A stretch of 64,000 nucleotides of DNA from Zobellia laminariae. GTDB lineage: Bacteria; Bacteroidota; Bacteroidia; Flavobacteriales; Flavobacteriaceae. The stretch covers positions 992,001 to 1,056,000 of the forward strand of contig NZ_RCNS01000002.1 in the NCBI RefSeq assembly GCF_009725995.1, in the 5' to 3' direction. This document shows, in pieces, positions 53,787 through 62,596 of the stretch; the stretch's first letter is position 1; every line of letters begins with the position of its first letter. A model generated the notes under the pieces. It worked only from the letters and a program-made list of their open reading frames with translations. It did no database searches and had not been told where the DNA came from. A program made the translations under genes and the position numbers.

Positions 53787-54725
53787 TTATTTAATGGCAA
53801 CAGGGTTTATTTGTACTTGCGTAGAGCCTTCATATAAAGGGTGACCTAATACAAAAAGGAATTCCCAAGCTTTATCCTCAACCAACTCATCTACAAAAAT
53901 ATTTTCCAATACTTGTACGCCGTATTCGGTTGCCATCATTTGATTTACAGGGAAAGAAAGTGCGCTATTTTCGTGTGGTACTGCTTCAAAAGACCAGTTA
54001 TCTGCACCTGCTGCTACAATTCCTTTTTTACCTAAATAATGTGCAGCTTCAGTACCAATACCAGGTCCGCCAGCTAGGTAACGTTTGTCATCTTTACCCA
54101 TTAATTTGGTCCATCCTGTGTAAAACAGTACTACATCACCTTTACGAATTTCAATGCCTTGATTTTTGGCTACTTTTTCAATGTCTTCAATTGTAAAAAC
54201 AGTGCCTTCTTTTACAATATCTTGATTGTAGTAAGAGCGCATATCCAATACAATACCTCTAGTGACAATTGGAGGTAATTTTTCTAGCCCTAATTTTTTT
54301 ACACCAGAAACGGTTAAAAAGTCTTCTACTTTATGTCCGTTATAATGCACATTGTCTCTACCGTAATGTGCCAATCCGTTAATTTGAGACCCAACACCTG
54401 TCCAACCAATTAATTGGTCATCTACGTAAGTAAATTTGTTAGAACCTGCAGCAGCAGTTTCTGGTTGTAAAGTTTCAATATGAAAGTATCTATGACGGAA
54501 AGCTGCAGTTTCTGCATTTACCACCATTCCTAAGCGGTATACTTTTCCTTTTTTAACCAATTTTACCGCATCTAAAACTGTTTCTTCATTTAAAAGGTTA
54601 AGTGCCCCAATTTCATCGTCTGCTCCATAAGGTGACGTTGGTACTTGTTGTGCGTTTGTTGTTAAAGCAGTAAAAAGTGTAGCTGCCAACGCAATTGTTT
54701 TTAATGTATTTACTATTGTTTTCAT
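53787..54725 (-). CDS. Cyclase family protein (kynurenine-formamidase-like)
   Basis: 312 residues with a signal peptide (TTNA-QQ). The metal-binding region is NGLAHYGRDNVHYNGHKVEDFL, a variant of the usual HxGTHxDxPxH. The fold continues through GIVLDMRSYYN and RKGDVVLFYTGW. Members hydrolyse arylformamides or related amides. Here it is exported and is the promoter-proximal gene of an operon. The start is 63 bp from a conserved palindromic operator (see 54777-54819). Confidence 0.85.
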   Translation of the reverse strand: MKTIVNTLKTIALAATLFTALTTNAQQVPTSPYGADDEIGALNLLNEETVLDAVKLVKKGKVYRLGMVVNAETAAFRHRYFHIETLQPETAAAGSNKFTYVDDQLIGWTGVGSQINGLAHYGRDNVHYNGHKVEDFLTVSGVKKLGLEKLPPIVTRGIVLDMRSYYNQDIVKEGTVFTIEDIEKVAKNQGIEIRKGDVVLFYTGWTKLMGKDDKRYLAGGPGIGTEAAHYLGKKGIVAAGADNWSFEAVPHENSALSFPVNQMMATEYGVQVLENIFVDELVEDKAWEFLFVLGHPLYEGSTQVQINPVAIK

Positions 54726-54776
54726 TTTAATATGTTTTTAAATTTCTGATACAAATTTCTAATTAATGCAAGGGGT

Positions 54777-54819
54777 GTGCGAGGATGTACATCACCATTT
54801 TAAAGTGATGTATGTCACA
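54777..54819 (-). promoter_or_regulatory. Palindromic operator 1 (TACATCAC-N9-GTGATGTA)
   Basis: TACATCAC at 54788-54795 and GTGATGTA at 54805-54812 with a 9-base gap; flanked by GTGTGCGAGGA on one side and TGTCA on the other. The same element, with the same 9-base gap, is found at 56536-56560. Each palindrome edge is 63 bp from the start codon of its gene, and a CTTG...TAGAAATTTGTATC-like promoter lies between. The site is typical of a Crp/Fnr-type dimer; the regulator at 56592 is the obvious candidate. Binding is inferred. Confidence 0.75.
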
Positions 54820-54859
54820 TTTAATACTGCTCATACATCACCCATTTTTTTAGAGATAC

Positions 54860-55957
54860 TTACTCTACAATCTTTATTTTCAAAACCAAGTAAGGTGGTT
54901 TACTGGCATCTTTTCCTTCATTTAATAAAGGCAGATTATGAAGCTGATTGGCTACGATATACAAGTAGTTTCCGTGTATGGCAACACCATCTGGCCAAGA
55001 CAGGTCTTTTTTAGATTGCGCAATGGTTTTCATTCCAGCAGGCGTACTTTCTACAATGACTGAATTTTCAACATCGGTGACATACACTTTTCCGTTTACA
55101 CCCACTTTAAATCCGTCAGATTTTGGTTTGTTGGCATAAAACTCGATGTACTTATTAAGGTCGCTGTCTTGCTTACTTTCATCTGCTAAAACAGCAGAAG
55201 GTATGCGGTAAATTTTGGTGTTTCCCATTGCACCATAGTAGATATACTTGTTTTCATCATCTATAGAAATTGGGTTTAAAGGGTATCTTGGCTGAATGGT
55301 AGTACCGTCTTTTCTTTTGTGAGAGACTAATCTTCCGTGAATTTTTACTGGTTCATCAGCAGGCAAAAATGATGCATCCCCTTCCAAAACACGTCTTATA
55401 TAACCTGTTTCTAAGTTTATTACTACAAAAGCAGGTGCAATTGGCGGATTTAAAGCATCGGTCATATCTGCAATTACAGCAGTGTTGTTTTTAACATCGA
55501 TTACAAAATCCTGTAAAAAAGGTTTTGTTGACAATACCGTATTCGGAATAGGAAAAACCTTTGTGACGTTACCGGATACCAAATCAAATCCAACCAATTT
55601 TGGTGCCTGATTTTGTTTCACATTACCCATATCCAACACCCAAAGAATTCCGTTAGCATCGGCTTGAATTCCGATAGTTGAATTGATACCTTTTATACTT
55701 CCGTTTCCTGGTTTTACTATCCATTCTTTATCTCCAAACGGAATAGCTTCTCCATTTGGCAAAATTTCTTTCACCATATATTTTGAAGCACTTAAGGCAC
55801 TCATTGTTACAAATATTCTTCCGTCGTTAGACACCGTTATATTTCCTGGTCTTGATTCTGGAAATATTGCTATCGTTTCTAATTGTGCTTGTGCTGATAG
55901 TGTAAAATTCATTACAAGTGCGAACAAGACTGTTTTTATAGTTGTTACTGTTTTCAT
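54860..55957 (-). CDS. MRJP / L-dopachrome-tautomerase-related protein
   Basis: 365 residues, signal peptide (TLSAQA-QL), and a beta-propeller pattern of the major-royal-jelly/yellow family: RPGNITVSNDGRIFVTMSAL, LWVLDMGN, AVIADMTDALN, YIYYGAMGNTKIYRIP and SWPDGVAIHGNYLYIVANQLH. Bacterial members bind or isomerise aromatic compounds; a catalytic role is unproven. It starts 33 bp after the cupin gene and shares operator 2. Confidence 0.85.
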   Translation of the reverse strand: MKTVTTIKTVLFALVMNFTLSAQAQLETIAIFPESRPGNITVSNDGRIFVTMSALSASKYMVKEILPNGEAIPFGDKEWIVKPGNGSIKGINSTIGIQADANGILWVLDMGNVKQNQAPKLVGFDLVSGNVTKVFPIPNTVLSTKPFLQDFVIDVKNNTAVIADMTDALNPPIAPAFVVINLETGYIRRVLEGDASFLPADEPVKIHGRLVSHKRKDGTTIQPRYPLNPISIDDENKYIYYGAMGNTKIYRIPSAVLADESKQDSDLNKYIEFYANKPKSDGFKVGVNGKVYVTDVENSVIVESTPAGMKTIAQSKKDLSWPDGVAIHGNYLYIVANQLHNLPLLNEGKDASKPPYLVLKIKIVE

Positions 55958-55990
55958 CGTTATTGTTTTTAAAAAGTGAATATGATTTAA

Positions 55991-56473
55991 TTAGTTGCCT
56001 AAAAATTTCTTTTGGGTTGATGGATCTACCCAGATAACATCGCTTGGGTCTCTGGCTAAGGCATCAAAAACGAGCACGTCTAACGGACCTTCTAAAATTT
56101 TTCCGTTACCGTGTGCTGTACCTTTGCCCCAAAACAATAAGTCGCCTTTTCCTGCAACAACAGGACCTTTATCGGCAACATAAAATTCTGCTTTGCCATT
56201 TAAAATGTAGAGGTAGGCATCAGATTTTGCGTGGTAGTGCATAGGCACTTCGTCATACAGCCTGAAGATTCTAACGCCTGCGTGTTCACGGTCTATTAAT
56301 CTAATGTCTTTGATGATGCCGTTATGACTTTTAGGTAGTAGCGTTACATATTCATCAATATTGATAATACCGTAGGAGTTACCCATTAACGGTCTCTTAT
56401 CTTCTTGCGCATAGGTGTTAAAGCCTATGGCAATTACTGTAAATAATAGAAAAAGTGTTCTTGTAGTTTTCAT
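55991..56473 (-). CDS. Cupin domain protein, secreted
   Basis: 160 residues with a signal peptide (GFNTYA-QE). Metal ligands VPMHYHAKSDAYLYILNGKAEFYV and the second motif KGDLLFWGKGTAHGNGKI. It differs from the two cupins at 44-46 kb, so it is not a third member of that pair. First gene after operator 2, co-transcribed with the MRJP-like gene. Confidence 0.86.
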   Translation of the reverse strand: MKTTRTLFLLFTVIAIGFNTYAQEDKRPLMGNSYGIINIDEYVTLLPKSHNGIIKDIRLIDREHAGVRIFRLYDEVPMHYHAKSDAYLYILNGKAEFYVADKGPVVAGKGDLLFWGKGTAHGNGKILEGPLDVLVFDALARDPSDVIWVDPSTQKKFLGN

Positions 56474-56524
56474 AGTACATTGTATTTAATTGTTCGATAC
56501 AAAATTCTATGAAAACCAAGATGT

Positions 56525-56567
56525 GTGCGAGGACATACATCACGGGTTTTTTGTGATGTATATCAAT
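56525..56567 (-). promoter_or_regulatory. Palindromic operator 2 (TACATCAC-N9-GTGATGTA)
   Basis: TACATCAC at 56536-56543, GTGATGTA at 56553-56560, 9-base gap and the same GTGTGCGAGGA flank as operator 1. The edge is 63 bp from the cupin start codon, and a CTTG...TAGAATTTTGTATC block lies downstream, matching that of operator 1. Sits between the stop of the Crp/Fnr regulator gene and the gene it probably controls. Confidence 0.75.
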
Positions 56568-56591
56568 CTTGAAAAGTGATTTAGGTCACTT

Positions 56592-57164
56592 TTAGCTGTT
56601 AAAACGACTTAAAGTCTCTCTGGATACGCCTAAATAAGAAGCGATTAATTTTTTAGGAACGCGTTGAATCAATTTTGGAAGTTTGTTTAATAGGTATTCA
56701 TACCTGCTTTCTGCGGTCATAGTAAGCAATGAAAGGATTCTTTGTTGCAGATTGATATAACCGTGGTTGGATTTAATTCTGAAAAAATTGGCAACCGCAG
56801 GTACTTCAAAGCAAATCTTTTCCCTGTTCTCTAGGGATAAACAGAAAAACTCGGAATCTTCAAGGCAATCCACAAAAATTGTTCCCGGTTCTTGATGCTG
56901 AAAAGCACAATGGTCGCTCACCCAATAGTCTTCCATTGCAAATTGAAGAATATGTTCTTTGCCTTTTTCGTCTATGGAATATGCTTTTACCAAGCCTTTG
57001 ATAATCCAATATTCAAAGTCTACAGGCTGCCCAACTTGTATTAAGAATTGGTGTTTTTTAAGACTTTTAAATTCAAAGTGCGATTTTACAAAGTTCCACT
57101 CCTCATCAGTTAAAGAAACGATTTCCTCAAAATGTTGTCTTAGTAACTGTAACTTGTCTTCCAT
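56592..57164 (-). CDS. Crp/Fnr family transcriptional regulator
   Basis: 190 residues. N-terminal cyclic-nucleotide-binding-like beta-roll (LKKHQFLIQVGQPVDFEYWIIKGLVKAYSID...AMEDYWVSDHCAFQHQEPGTIFVDCLEDSEFFCLS) and a C-terminal helix-turn-helix (RVPKKLIASYLGVSRETLSRF). No Fe-S Cys cluster, so not an oxygen-sensing FNR. It is the upstream gene of the operator-2 unit and the likely binder of both palindromic operators. Effector unknown. Confidence 0.92.
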   Translation of the reverse strand: MEDKLQLLRQHFEEIVSLTDEEWNFVKSHFEFKSLKKHQFLIQVGQPVDFEYWIIKGLVKAYSIDEKGKEHILQFAMEDYWVSDHCAFQHQEPGTIFVDCLEDSEFFCLSLENREKICFEVPAVANFFRIKSNHGYINLQQRILSLLTMTAESRYEYLLNKLPKLIQRVPKKLIASYLGVSRETLSRFNS

Positions 57165-57283
57165 AAAGTAAAAATACTTTTCTTTATTTAAACTATTATT
57201 TATTGTTGCATTTTATATTAAATAGACAACCAGTTAAAGAGCATAAATTTACTTTACACAGTCATTAAAATTACATTAGCATT

Positions 57284-57631
57284 CCACACACACACACACA
57301 CACACACATTGCTCTCCCTTCTATCGTCGGTCAGTTAATAAGTGTTTATTCATTGCTTGCCAATTGATTTTTAAAGGTATTCATGAATCTAGATTGTGAT
57401 TTGGCTAACGCCTAATCTCATTCTTCGATTTCATTACCCTTTTCAGAAGAACTATTAAGAAGAAAAATTTAAAAGTAGTGTTGTACAAAAATACTTTGCT
57501 TTACCAAAGCAAAGTTACATAACGCAGAACATTATAGTACATTTTTATTGTGTGCAGTTTCCGTATAGCTACGCTATTTGATATAATATCTGATATGGGC
57601 CGTTAGGACTATATCGTCAGCAATTATGTAA
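57284..57631 (+). repeat. Dispersed intergenic repeat, copy D (longest)
   Basis: The head begins with a (CA)12 run, then CTCTCCC, ATCGTCGG and AATAAGTGTTTATTCA. A central GGCTAACGCCTAATCTCATT is shared with copy E. Then the perfect hairpin ACTTTGCTTT/AAAGCAAAGT (57493-57515), left arm TTACATAACGCAG-AACATTATAG (57515-57537) and right arm CTATATCGT, CAGCAA, TTATGTAA (57609-57631). It lies in the 630-bp gap between the Crp/Fnr gene and the T9SS cargo gene; no protein frame. Confidence 0.82.
57285..57308. repeat. (CA)12 microsatellite
   Basis: Twelve uninterrupted CA units at the start of repeat copy D. Other copies have only two to four CA units at this place, so the run expanded here. A dinucleotide tract of this length is prone to slippage. 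Confidence 0.9.
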
Positions 57632-57794
57632 AAGCTAAATTGCGACCGGTATCAACATATGTTGTTATAAGGCAGCCGTATCATCTCGCCACCAAATAAA
57701 ATCAGCCACGGGCTAATCTTATTTGTCACGGGTTATGTGAAATTGGCGCTACCAAACGCTTTTTTTACCCTCTCGACAACCAACACACTTTTGG

Positions 57795-60700
57795 TTATTT
57801 TTTGATTATTTTACGAGTAAACGCCTCATTGCGAGTTTCGATTTTTAGGGTATATATTCCAGAAGAAAAACTATCCATATTGATTTTTACAGCACCACTC
57901 ACTACTTCGGCAGTTTTTCCAAATATTTGTCTACCCTCTGATGTGTACAAAAATAATTGAACATCCTTTATTGTTGCATCTTCTAAAATAACTGTTACTT
58001 CACCATCTTTTACTGGGTTAGGATATACGGACAATCCCAAAGTAATTAAAATTGTTTCTTCGTAGATACCCTGACATTCCTTATCTGTGCCAACGGTTAG
58101 ATTATTTTCAATCTTAGAGAGCGGCAATTGGATTTCGTTATCATCTGTATTATAAATAGTACCGTTCAAATTAACACTGTAATTAACACCACCACTCAAT
58201 TTAAGAATGACCGATTTGCCAGAAATATCCATCTTGGAACCTACGGACAAAGATTCGGGTTCAGTAATTTCAACAGAAAAACATTGTTCAAAATCAGAAT
58301 GTTCGGTAATTGTGATGCAAATATCATAGGTTCCCGCTCCTAAGTTTTCAAAATTGACCGAATTACCAAAGGACTTCGAGTCGCTGACCGAATTACCCGT
58401 GAGAACTGCGTTGTAGTCATAAGGCAGAATCGCAATGATATCAACACTTCCGTTATTACTATTTGGACAAGATGCCCCCGTAGTTTGGATGGTAAAATTA
58501 TCGGATGGTAAAGAGAATACTAGACAACCATCCGTATCGACCAAACTTCCCAAAGGAGTTTCTGAACATTGGTCGTTTTCATTGGCAATTCCGTCACCAT
58601 CAATATCATCATCACAGGAATCACCAAGGCCGTCATTATCAAAATCGGGGCTATTTGTTTCTGAAACAACTACTTGAATGTTTTGAGTACAACCGCTGGC
58701 GTCTTTAACAGAAGCATCGTATGTTCCAGAAATTAGGTCACTAAAACTATTGTTCGTGGAATAATTTGTAACATCAAGACTGAATTCATAAGGTGCAACT
58801 CCACCAGAACCGTTTATTATGATGCTTCCATCACTTAGACCTTTGCAGGTAATATCAGATTTATTTGCTTCTATGACTAAAATTTCGGGTTCAGTTATGC
58901 TTATAGTATTCCCAAAGCTTTCTTGGGCATCATCATCTATAACCTTGGTAATATAGTTCCCTGCTCCAAGACCATTAACCATATTGCTGGCTTGATTAGT
59001 TAGTACGTTGTAACTTTCATCTAATAATTCATAAGTATAAGGTGCTTTTCCGCCGACCACATCAATTTGAATAGTTGCGTCCTGAGAACCATTGCACGAA
59101 ACAGTAGAAATTTGTGATGCTGTTACTTGCAAAGGGTCGTTATTCTCACAAACATCGCCAACTCCATTGTTGTTCAAGTCTTCTTGCAGGGGATTTGCGG
59201 TGTTCGGACAATTATCGTTTTCATTTAGTATAGCATCACCATCAATATCTTCATCACAAGCGTCATCAATTCCATCACCATCCAAATCAGTTATGTTTTC
59301 TTTTACCCCAATCGTAACTTGTTTATATACCGTACAGCCCTTACTATTTACTACAGCAATTACATGATTACCTTCTGAAAGCCCATCAATTATATTTAAA
59401 GATTGGAAACCCTCACCGCTAAGACCATAATTAAACGGACCGTCGTCTCCCATTACAGTTATCTCAACTTTACCATTTGAAGCACCGTTACAGCTTACGC
59501 CGGTGACACTTGTTGATACTTCAAAAATTTCGGGGTTTTTAATATTGATATATGCAATGTGTTCGTCACCGTTATCATCAATAACTCTGGTAGTATAAAA
59601 GCCAGCTTTAATATTACTAAATAAATCACTAGGCTGAGAAATTATTGGATTACCATAGGCATCCAATATTTGATAGGTATATGGTTCATTACCACCTGCT
59701 GCTTGCACTTGAATAATACCATCACTCTGGTATGGACAAGAAATAGGTTGAAACTCTACTATTGCAGAATTCAATGGTAACGGATCATCAATAAATTCTG
59801 TAATTGCAGTATTTGTAATGATAGGTGGATTGAAATCAAAATAAATATTTGCCAGACTCTCTATCTTATCTCCAATTGAGATATCATTTTTTGGTTTTAT
59901 TTTAAAGGAAATGTAACCATGGCTTTCCGGTTCGTTGGATTCACTATCCGGCAGAAAAATGTTTTCAAAGAAAAATTCTACATCTTTACCGTTCGTAATT
60001 GTGGTTACATTGGAGTGACTAGAAGAAATTGGAACAAAAGTGTTCCAATCTAAGTTTGCGTCTAATTCATGATTAACTCTAACGTTTATGGCAGATGCAG
60101 TACCTGTATTTTGAAATCGGATTAGATAGTTTAGATACTCATCAGAATCTTTCATGAAAATAGAATTACCTTCTATAATTCGTATATCATTAGGATCATA
60201 AGAACCTATAACTATCTCACGAAGTACAAATTCATTATCTGCCCATGTAGCATCACCATTAGTAGGATTAATATTGGCCGTAAAAGTTAAAACATCGAAT
60301 AGGTTAACTTCCGGAATTGTAGGTATATTGAAATTTAAAACTACTTTCTTAGATTCAAAAGGAAGTAGTTGATTGAATGGAATGGTTATGAGATTTTGTG
60401 TTTGAGATTCAATAGTTGCATCAGCACTTAAAAAACTTAACCTATCGTCAAATTCAAATTCAACGGAACCGTCTAAAATTGTTGTACCTGCATTAGTGTA
60501 AATCAATTCGTAAGAAACATCAAAACCAGGTCTAGGCTCATTTAGCGGCACAATCCTGACATTTAAATCATTTATGGTTTGATTCTTTGTAAAACAGAAG
60601 TCAATTTGTTGAGTATTGCCTATACCTGTGAAACTAGTTGTTTCACTTTCTGGATTAGTTGAAAACCAAGCATTATAATATGGCTCAACAGAAACATCGT

Positions 60701-62168
60701 AGTTACCCTCATCAACAAAAAGTTGATAATATCCGTTGCTTAAAGTATACGTGACATAACTATTATCGCCATTTGTTGCAACCACTTTATACTTTGCTAT
60801 GGCTTTATCAGTATCGCTACAACCATTTTCATCAAAATCGAATTGTACCTTACCTTTAATTTCATTTTTTTGTTGGCCTAAATTCTTGTGCAGAACAATA
60901 GAAAAATCATCTCTATAAAAACTATCATTTGAGTGTACCGTTAATATATCTATTAGACCATCTCCATTTATATCGCCTACAGCTGTAGCCTTTGAGTCTC
61001 TAAACCTAATGTTGTCACTCCAATTATCATTTGTAAAAGATTCAATAAAATGGTTCTGTAAAATCCCGAAATTACCAAAACCATCAAGGTTTTCAAACCA
61101 TGCATAACCATAGTTATAAATAGATTCTCCATTTATAAAATCCTGTTTTTCGGTACTTCCATAAATATCCAGATCGCCATCACCATCTATATCAACAGCA
61201 AGCGTACTATTAAATTTTGAAACGGTAGTACTTTCTGAAGCCTCTATATATTTGATGGAACTAAAACTACCTATACCATTGTTTTCAAGCCAGCCTATTC
61301 TTTTACCGGTATCTAAAAGAATATCCAAATCACCATCATTATCTATATCTGGAGCGGTTAGGTTATATAAACCTAAATTTACACCATAGCTATCCCCAAT
61401 GTTTGATATGATAACATTACCATCATTAAAATTACCCTGACCATCTAAATTTTCATACCACAAAAGTCTTTCATAATTCAAACTAGATGGGCTATCCGAA
61501 ACTGAAATTATTGCCATCACATCTAAGTCACCATCTCCATCAAAATCTTCCAACATCATATTTGAATTGGAACCCATACTATCATCTATGGTAATCTCCG
61601 ATACACCATTTGACGTACCAAAACCATCGTTGCTTTTAAACCATGCAATTTCTATTGTTGAATTACCACTATTTTGACCACTAGCAGCTACTATGTCCAT
61701 TTTTAAATCACCGTCTATATCTCCAACGGCGATTTTATAGTAACGACAAGAAGGCTTTTGAAAGATTGTTTTTTTCTCAGAAAAGCCATCAGACCCGTTC
61801 ATGTTTTTATACCAGAAAATAGTAGACCCATTGAAAAAAGGAGCTATCAAATCTTTATCCCCATCCAAATCTAAATCTTGAAATAAGAATGGATTTCCAC
61901 TAGTAAATGGAATAATTTCTTTTGAAGGACCGAATGTGCCATTTCCATCAATATTTTCAAACCATACAACCGGTTTTAAGTCATCATTTTTTGATGTAAC
62001 CAAAATATCTAAATCACCATCTGAATCCATATCTTCCAAAAAAGCATCATGAAAATTTGTTCCAGAACCCTCATTAACGCTAAACAAAAGACCCTCTTGA
62101 AACTCTATTTGTGCAGATAAGCTAAATGAAATAAATAAAAACAGGAAAGATAGTAGTCGTATTTCCAT
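57795..62168 (-). CDS. Giant T9SS-secreted FG-GAP/SprB-repeat surface protein
   Basis: About 1457 residues from ATG 62168 (MEIRLLSFLFLF); the frame is open to 62219. Order: signal peptide; seven or more FG-GAP/VCBS-like repeats (DMDSDGDLDIL, DIDGDLKMDIV, DFDGDGDLDVM, DIDNDGDLDIL, about 40-440) with calcium-binding Asp loops; a DUF11-like/CARDB region; SprB-like repeats near ISCPYQSDGIIQVQAAGG, VSCNGASNGKV, VSCNGSQDATI, ITCKGLSDGSI; two thrombospondin-type-3-like segments (DLDGDGIDDACDEDIDGD, DFDNDGLGDSCDDDIDGD); and a C-terminal T9SS type A tail (SVYPNPVKDGEVTVIL...GIYTLKIETRNEAFTRKIIKK). It should be exported to the surface by type IX secretion, perhaps for adhesion or gliding. Confidence 0.93.
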   Translation of the reverse strand: MEIRLLSFLFLFISFSLSAQIEFQEGLLFSVNEGSGTNFHDAFLEDMDSDGDLDILVTSKNDDLKPVVWFENIDGNGTFGPSKEIIPFTSGNPFLFQDLDLDGDKDLIAPFFNGSTIFWYKNMNGSDGFSEKKTIFQKPSCRYYKIAVGDIDGDLKMDIVAASGQNSGNSTIEIAWFKSNDGFGTSNGVSEITIDDSMGSNSNMMLEDFDGDGDLDVMAIISVSDSPSSLNYERLLWYENLDGQGNFNDGNVIISNIGDSYGVNLGLYNLTAPDIDNDGDLDILLDTGKRIGWLENNGIGSFSSIKYIEASESTTVSKFNSTLAVDIDGDGDLDIYGSTEKQDFINGESIYNYGYAWFENLDGFGNFGILQNHFIESFTNDNWSDNIRFRDSKATAVGDINGDGLIDILTVHSNDSFYRDDFSIVLHKNLGQQKNEIKGKVQFDFDENGCSDTDKAIAKYKVVATNGDNSYVTYTLSNGYYQLFVDEGNYDVSVEPYYNAWFSTNPESETTSFTGIGNTQQIDFCFTKNQTINDLNVRIVPLNEPRPGFDVSYELIYTNAGTTILDGSVEFEFDDRLSFLSADATIESQTQNLITIPFNQLLPFESKKVVLNFNIPTIPEVNLFDVLTFTANINPTNGDATWADNEFVLREIVIGSYDPNDIRIIEGNSIFMKDSDEYLNYLIRFQNTGTASAINVRVNHELDANLDWNTFVPISSSHSNVTTITNGKDVEFFFENIFLPDSESNEPESHGYISFKIKPKNDISIGDKIESLANIYFDFNPPIITNTAITEFIDDPLPLNSAIVEFQPISCPYQSDGIIQVQAAGGNEPYTYQILDAYGNPIISQPSDLFSNIKAGFYTTRVIDDNGDEHIAYINIKNPEIFEVSTSVTGVSCNGASNGKVEITVMGDDGPFNYGLSGEGFQSLNIIDGLSEGNHVIAVVNSKGCTVYKQVTIGVKENITDLDGDGIDDACDEDIDGDAILNENDNCPNTANPLQEDLNNNGVGDVCENNDPLQVTASQISTVSCNGSQDATIQIDVVGGKAPYTYELLDESYNVLTNQASNMVNGLGAGNYITKVIDDDAQESFGNTISITEPEILVIEANKSDITCKGLSDGSIIINGSGGVAPYEFSLDVTNYSTNNSFSDLISGTYDASVKDASGCTQNIQVVVSETNSPDFDNDGLGDSCDDDIDGDGIANENDQCSETPLGSLVDTDGCLVFSLPSDNFTIQTTGASCPNSNNGSVDIIAILPYDYNAVLTGNSVSDSKSFGNSVNFENLGAGTYDICITITEHSDFEQCFSVEITEPESLSVGSKMDISGKSVILKLSGGVNYSVNLNGTIYNTDDNEIQLPLSKIENNLTVGTDKECQGIYEETILITLGLSVYPNPVKDGEVTVILEDATIKDVQLFLYTSEGRQIFGKTAEVVSGAVKINMDSFSSGIYTLKIETRNEAFTRKIIKK

Positions 62169-62394
62169 AAGGTTTATGGTATGAAAGTTTGGTAGGTAGC
62201 AAGTACGGTTTTTTAACATATCCTTTTCAAAACGAAAATGTTAATGGTTTATTTTAACAATTTTTGTAACACCATCAAAGTTCGATTAACTACCAAAGCG
62301 CTGAACTTTAGCAATTATTCTTTACTTGAATGAAAGTGCGGAAAATTTAAAAAAGGAATATATACTAATGGAGCTATTACATAATTCTATACCA

Positions 62395-62560
62395 CTCACG
62401 TTTCACTTCCCTCCTAACGTCGGGTTATTTAATGAGTGTTTAGTCATTACTCGTTTATTGTTTTTTAAGGCATTCATGAATCATAAATGAAGTTTCGCTA
62501 ACGCCTAATCTCATTCTTAGATTTTATAACCTTTAACAAAAAAAATAAAAAGAAAAGTAT
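62395..62560 (+). repeat. Dispersed intergenic repeat, copy E (truncated)
   Basis: It carries the head (TTCCCTCCTAACGTCGGGTT, AATGAGTGTTTAGTCATT) and the GCTAACGCCTAATCTCATTC block of copy D, but lacks the AAGCAAAGT hairpin and the palindromic arms. Sits in the 430-bp gap between the T9SS cargo gene and the DUF6642-like gene. No gene in the gap. Confidence 0.7.
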
Positions 62561-62596
62561 CAATGAAGATTGATTTCATAGTGTAGCAATCAAACT

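Noticed and set aside
57285..57308. CRISPR-like array
   Set aside because: The CA run is a simple dinucleotide tract; there are no spaced repeats and no cas genes in the window.
36411..57631. Classical integron cassette array
   Set aside because: The arms look attC-like, but the canonical GTTRRRY/RYYYAAC boxes are missing, no integrase is in the window, and copies are kilobases apart. Kept only as a hypothesis in the findings.
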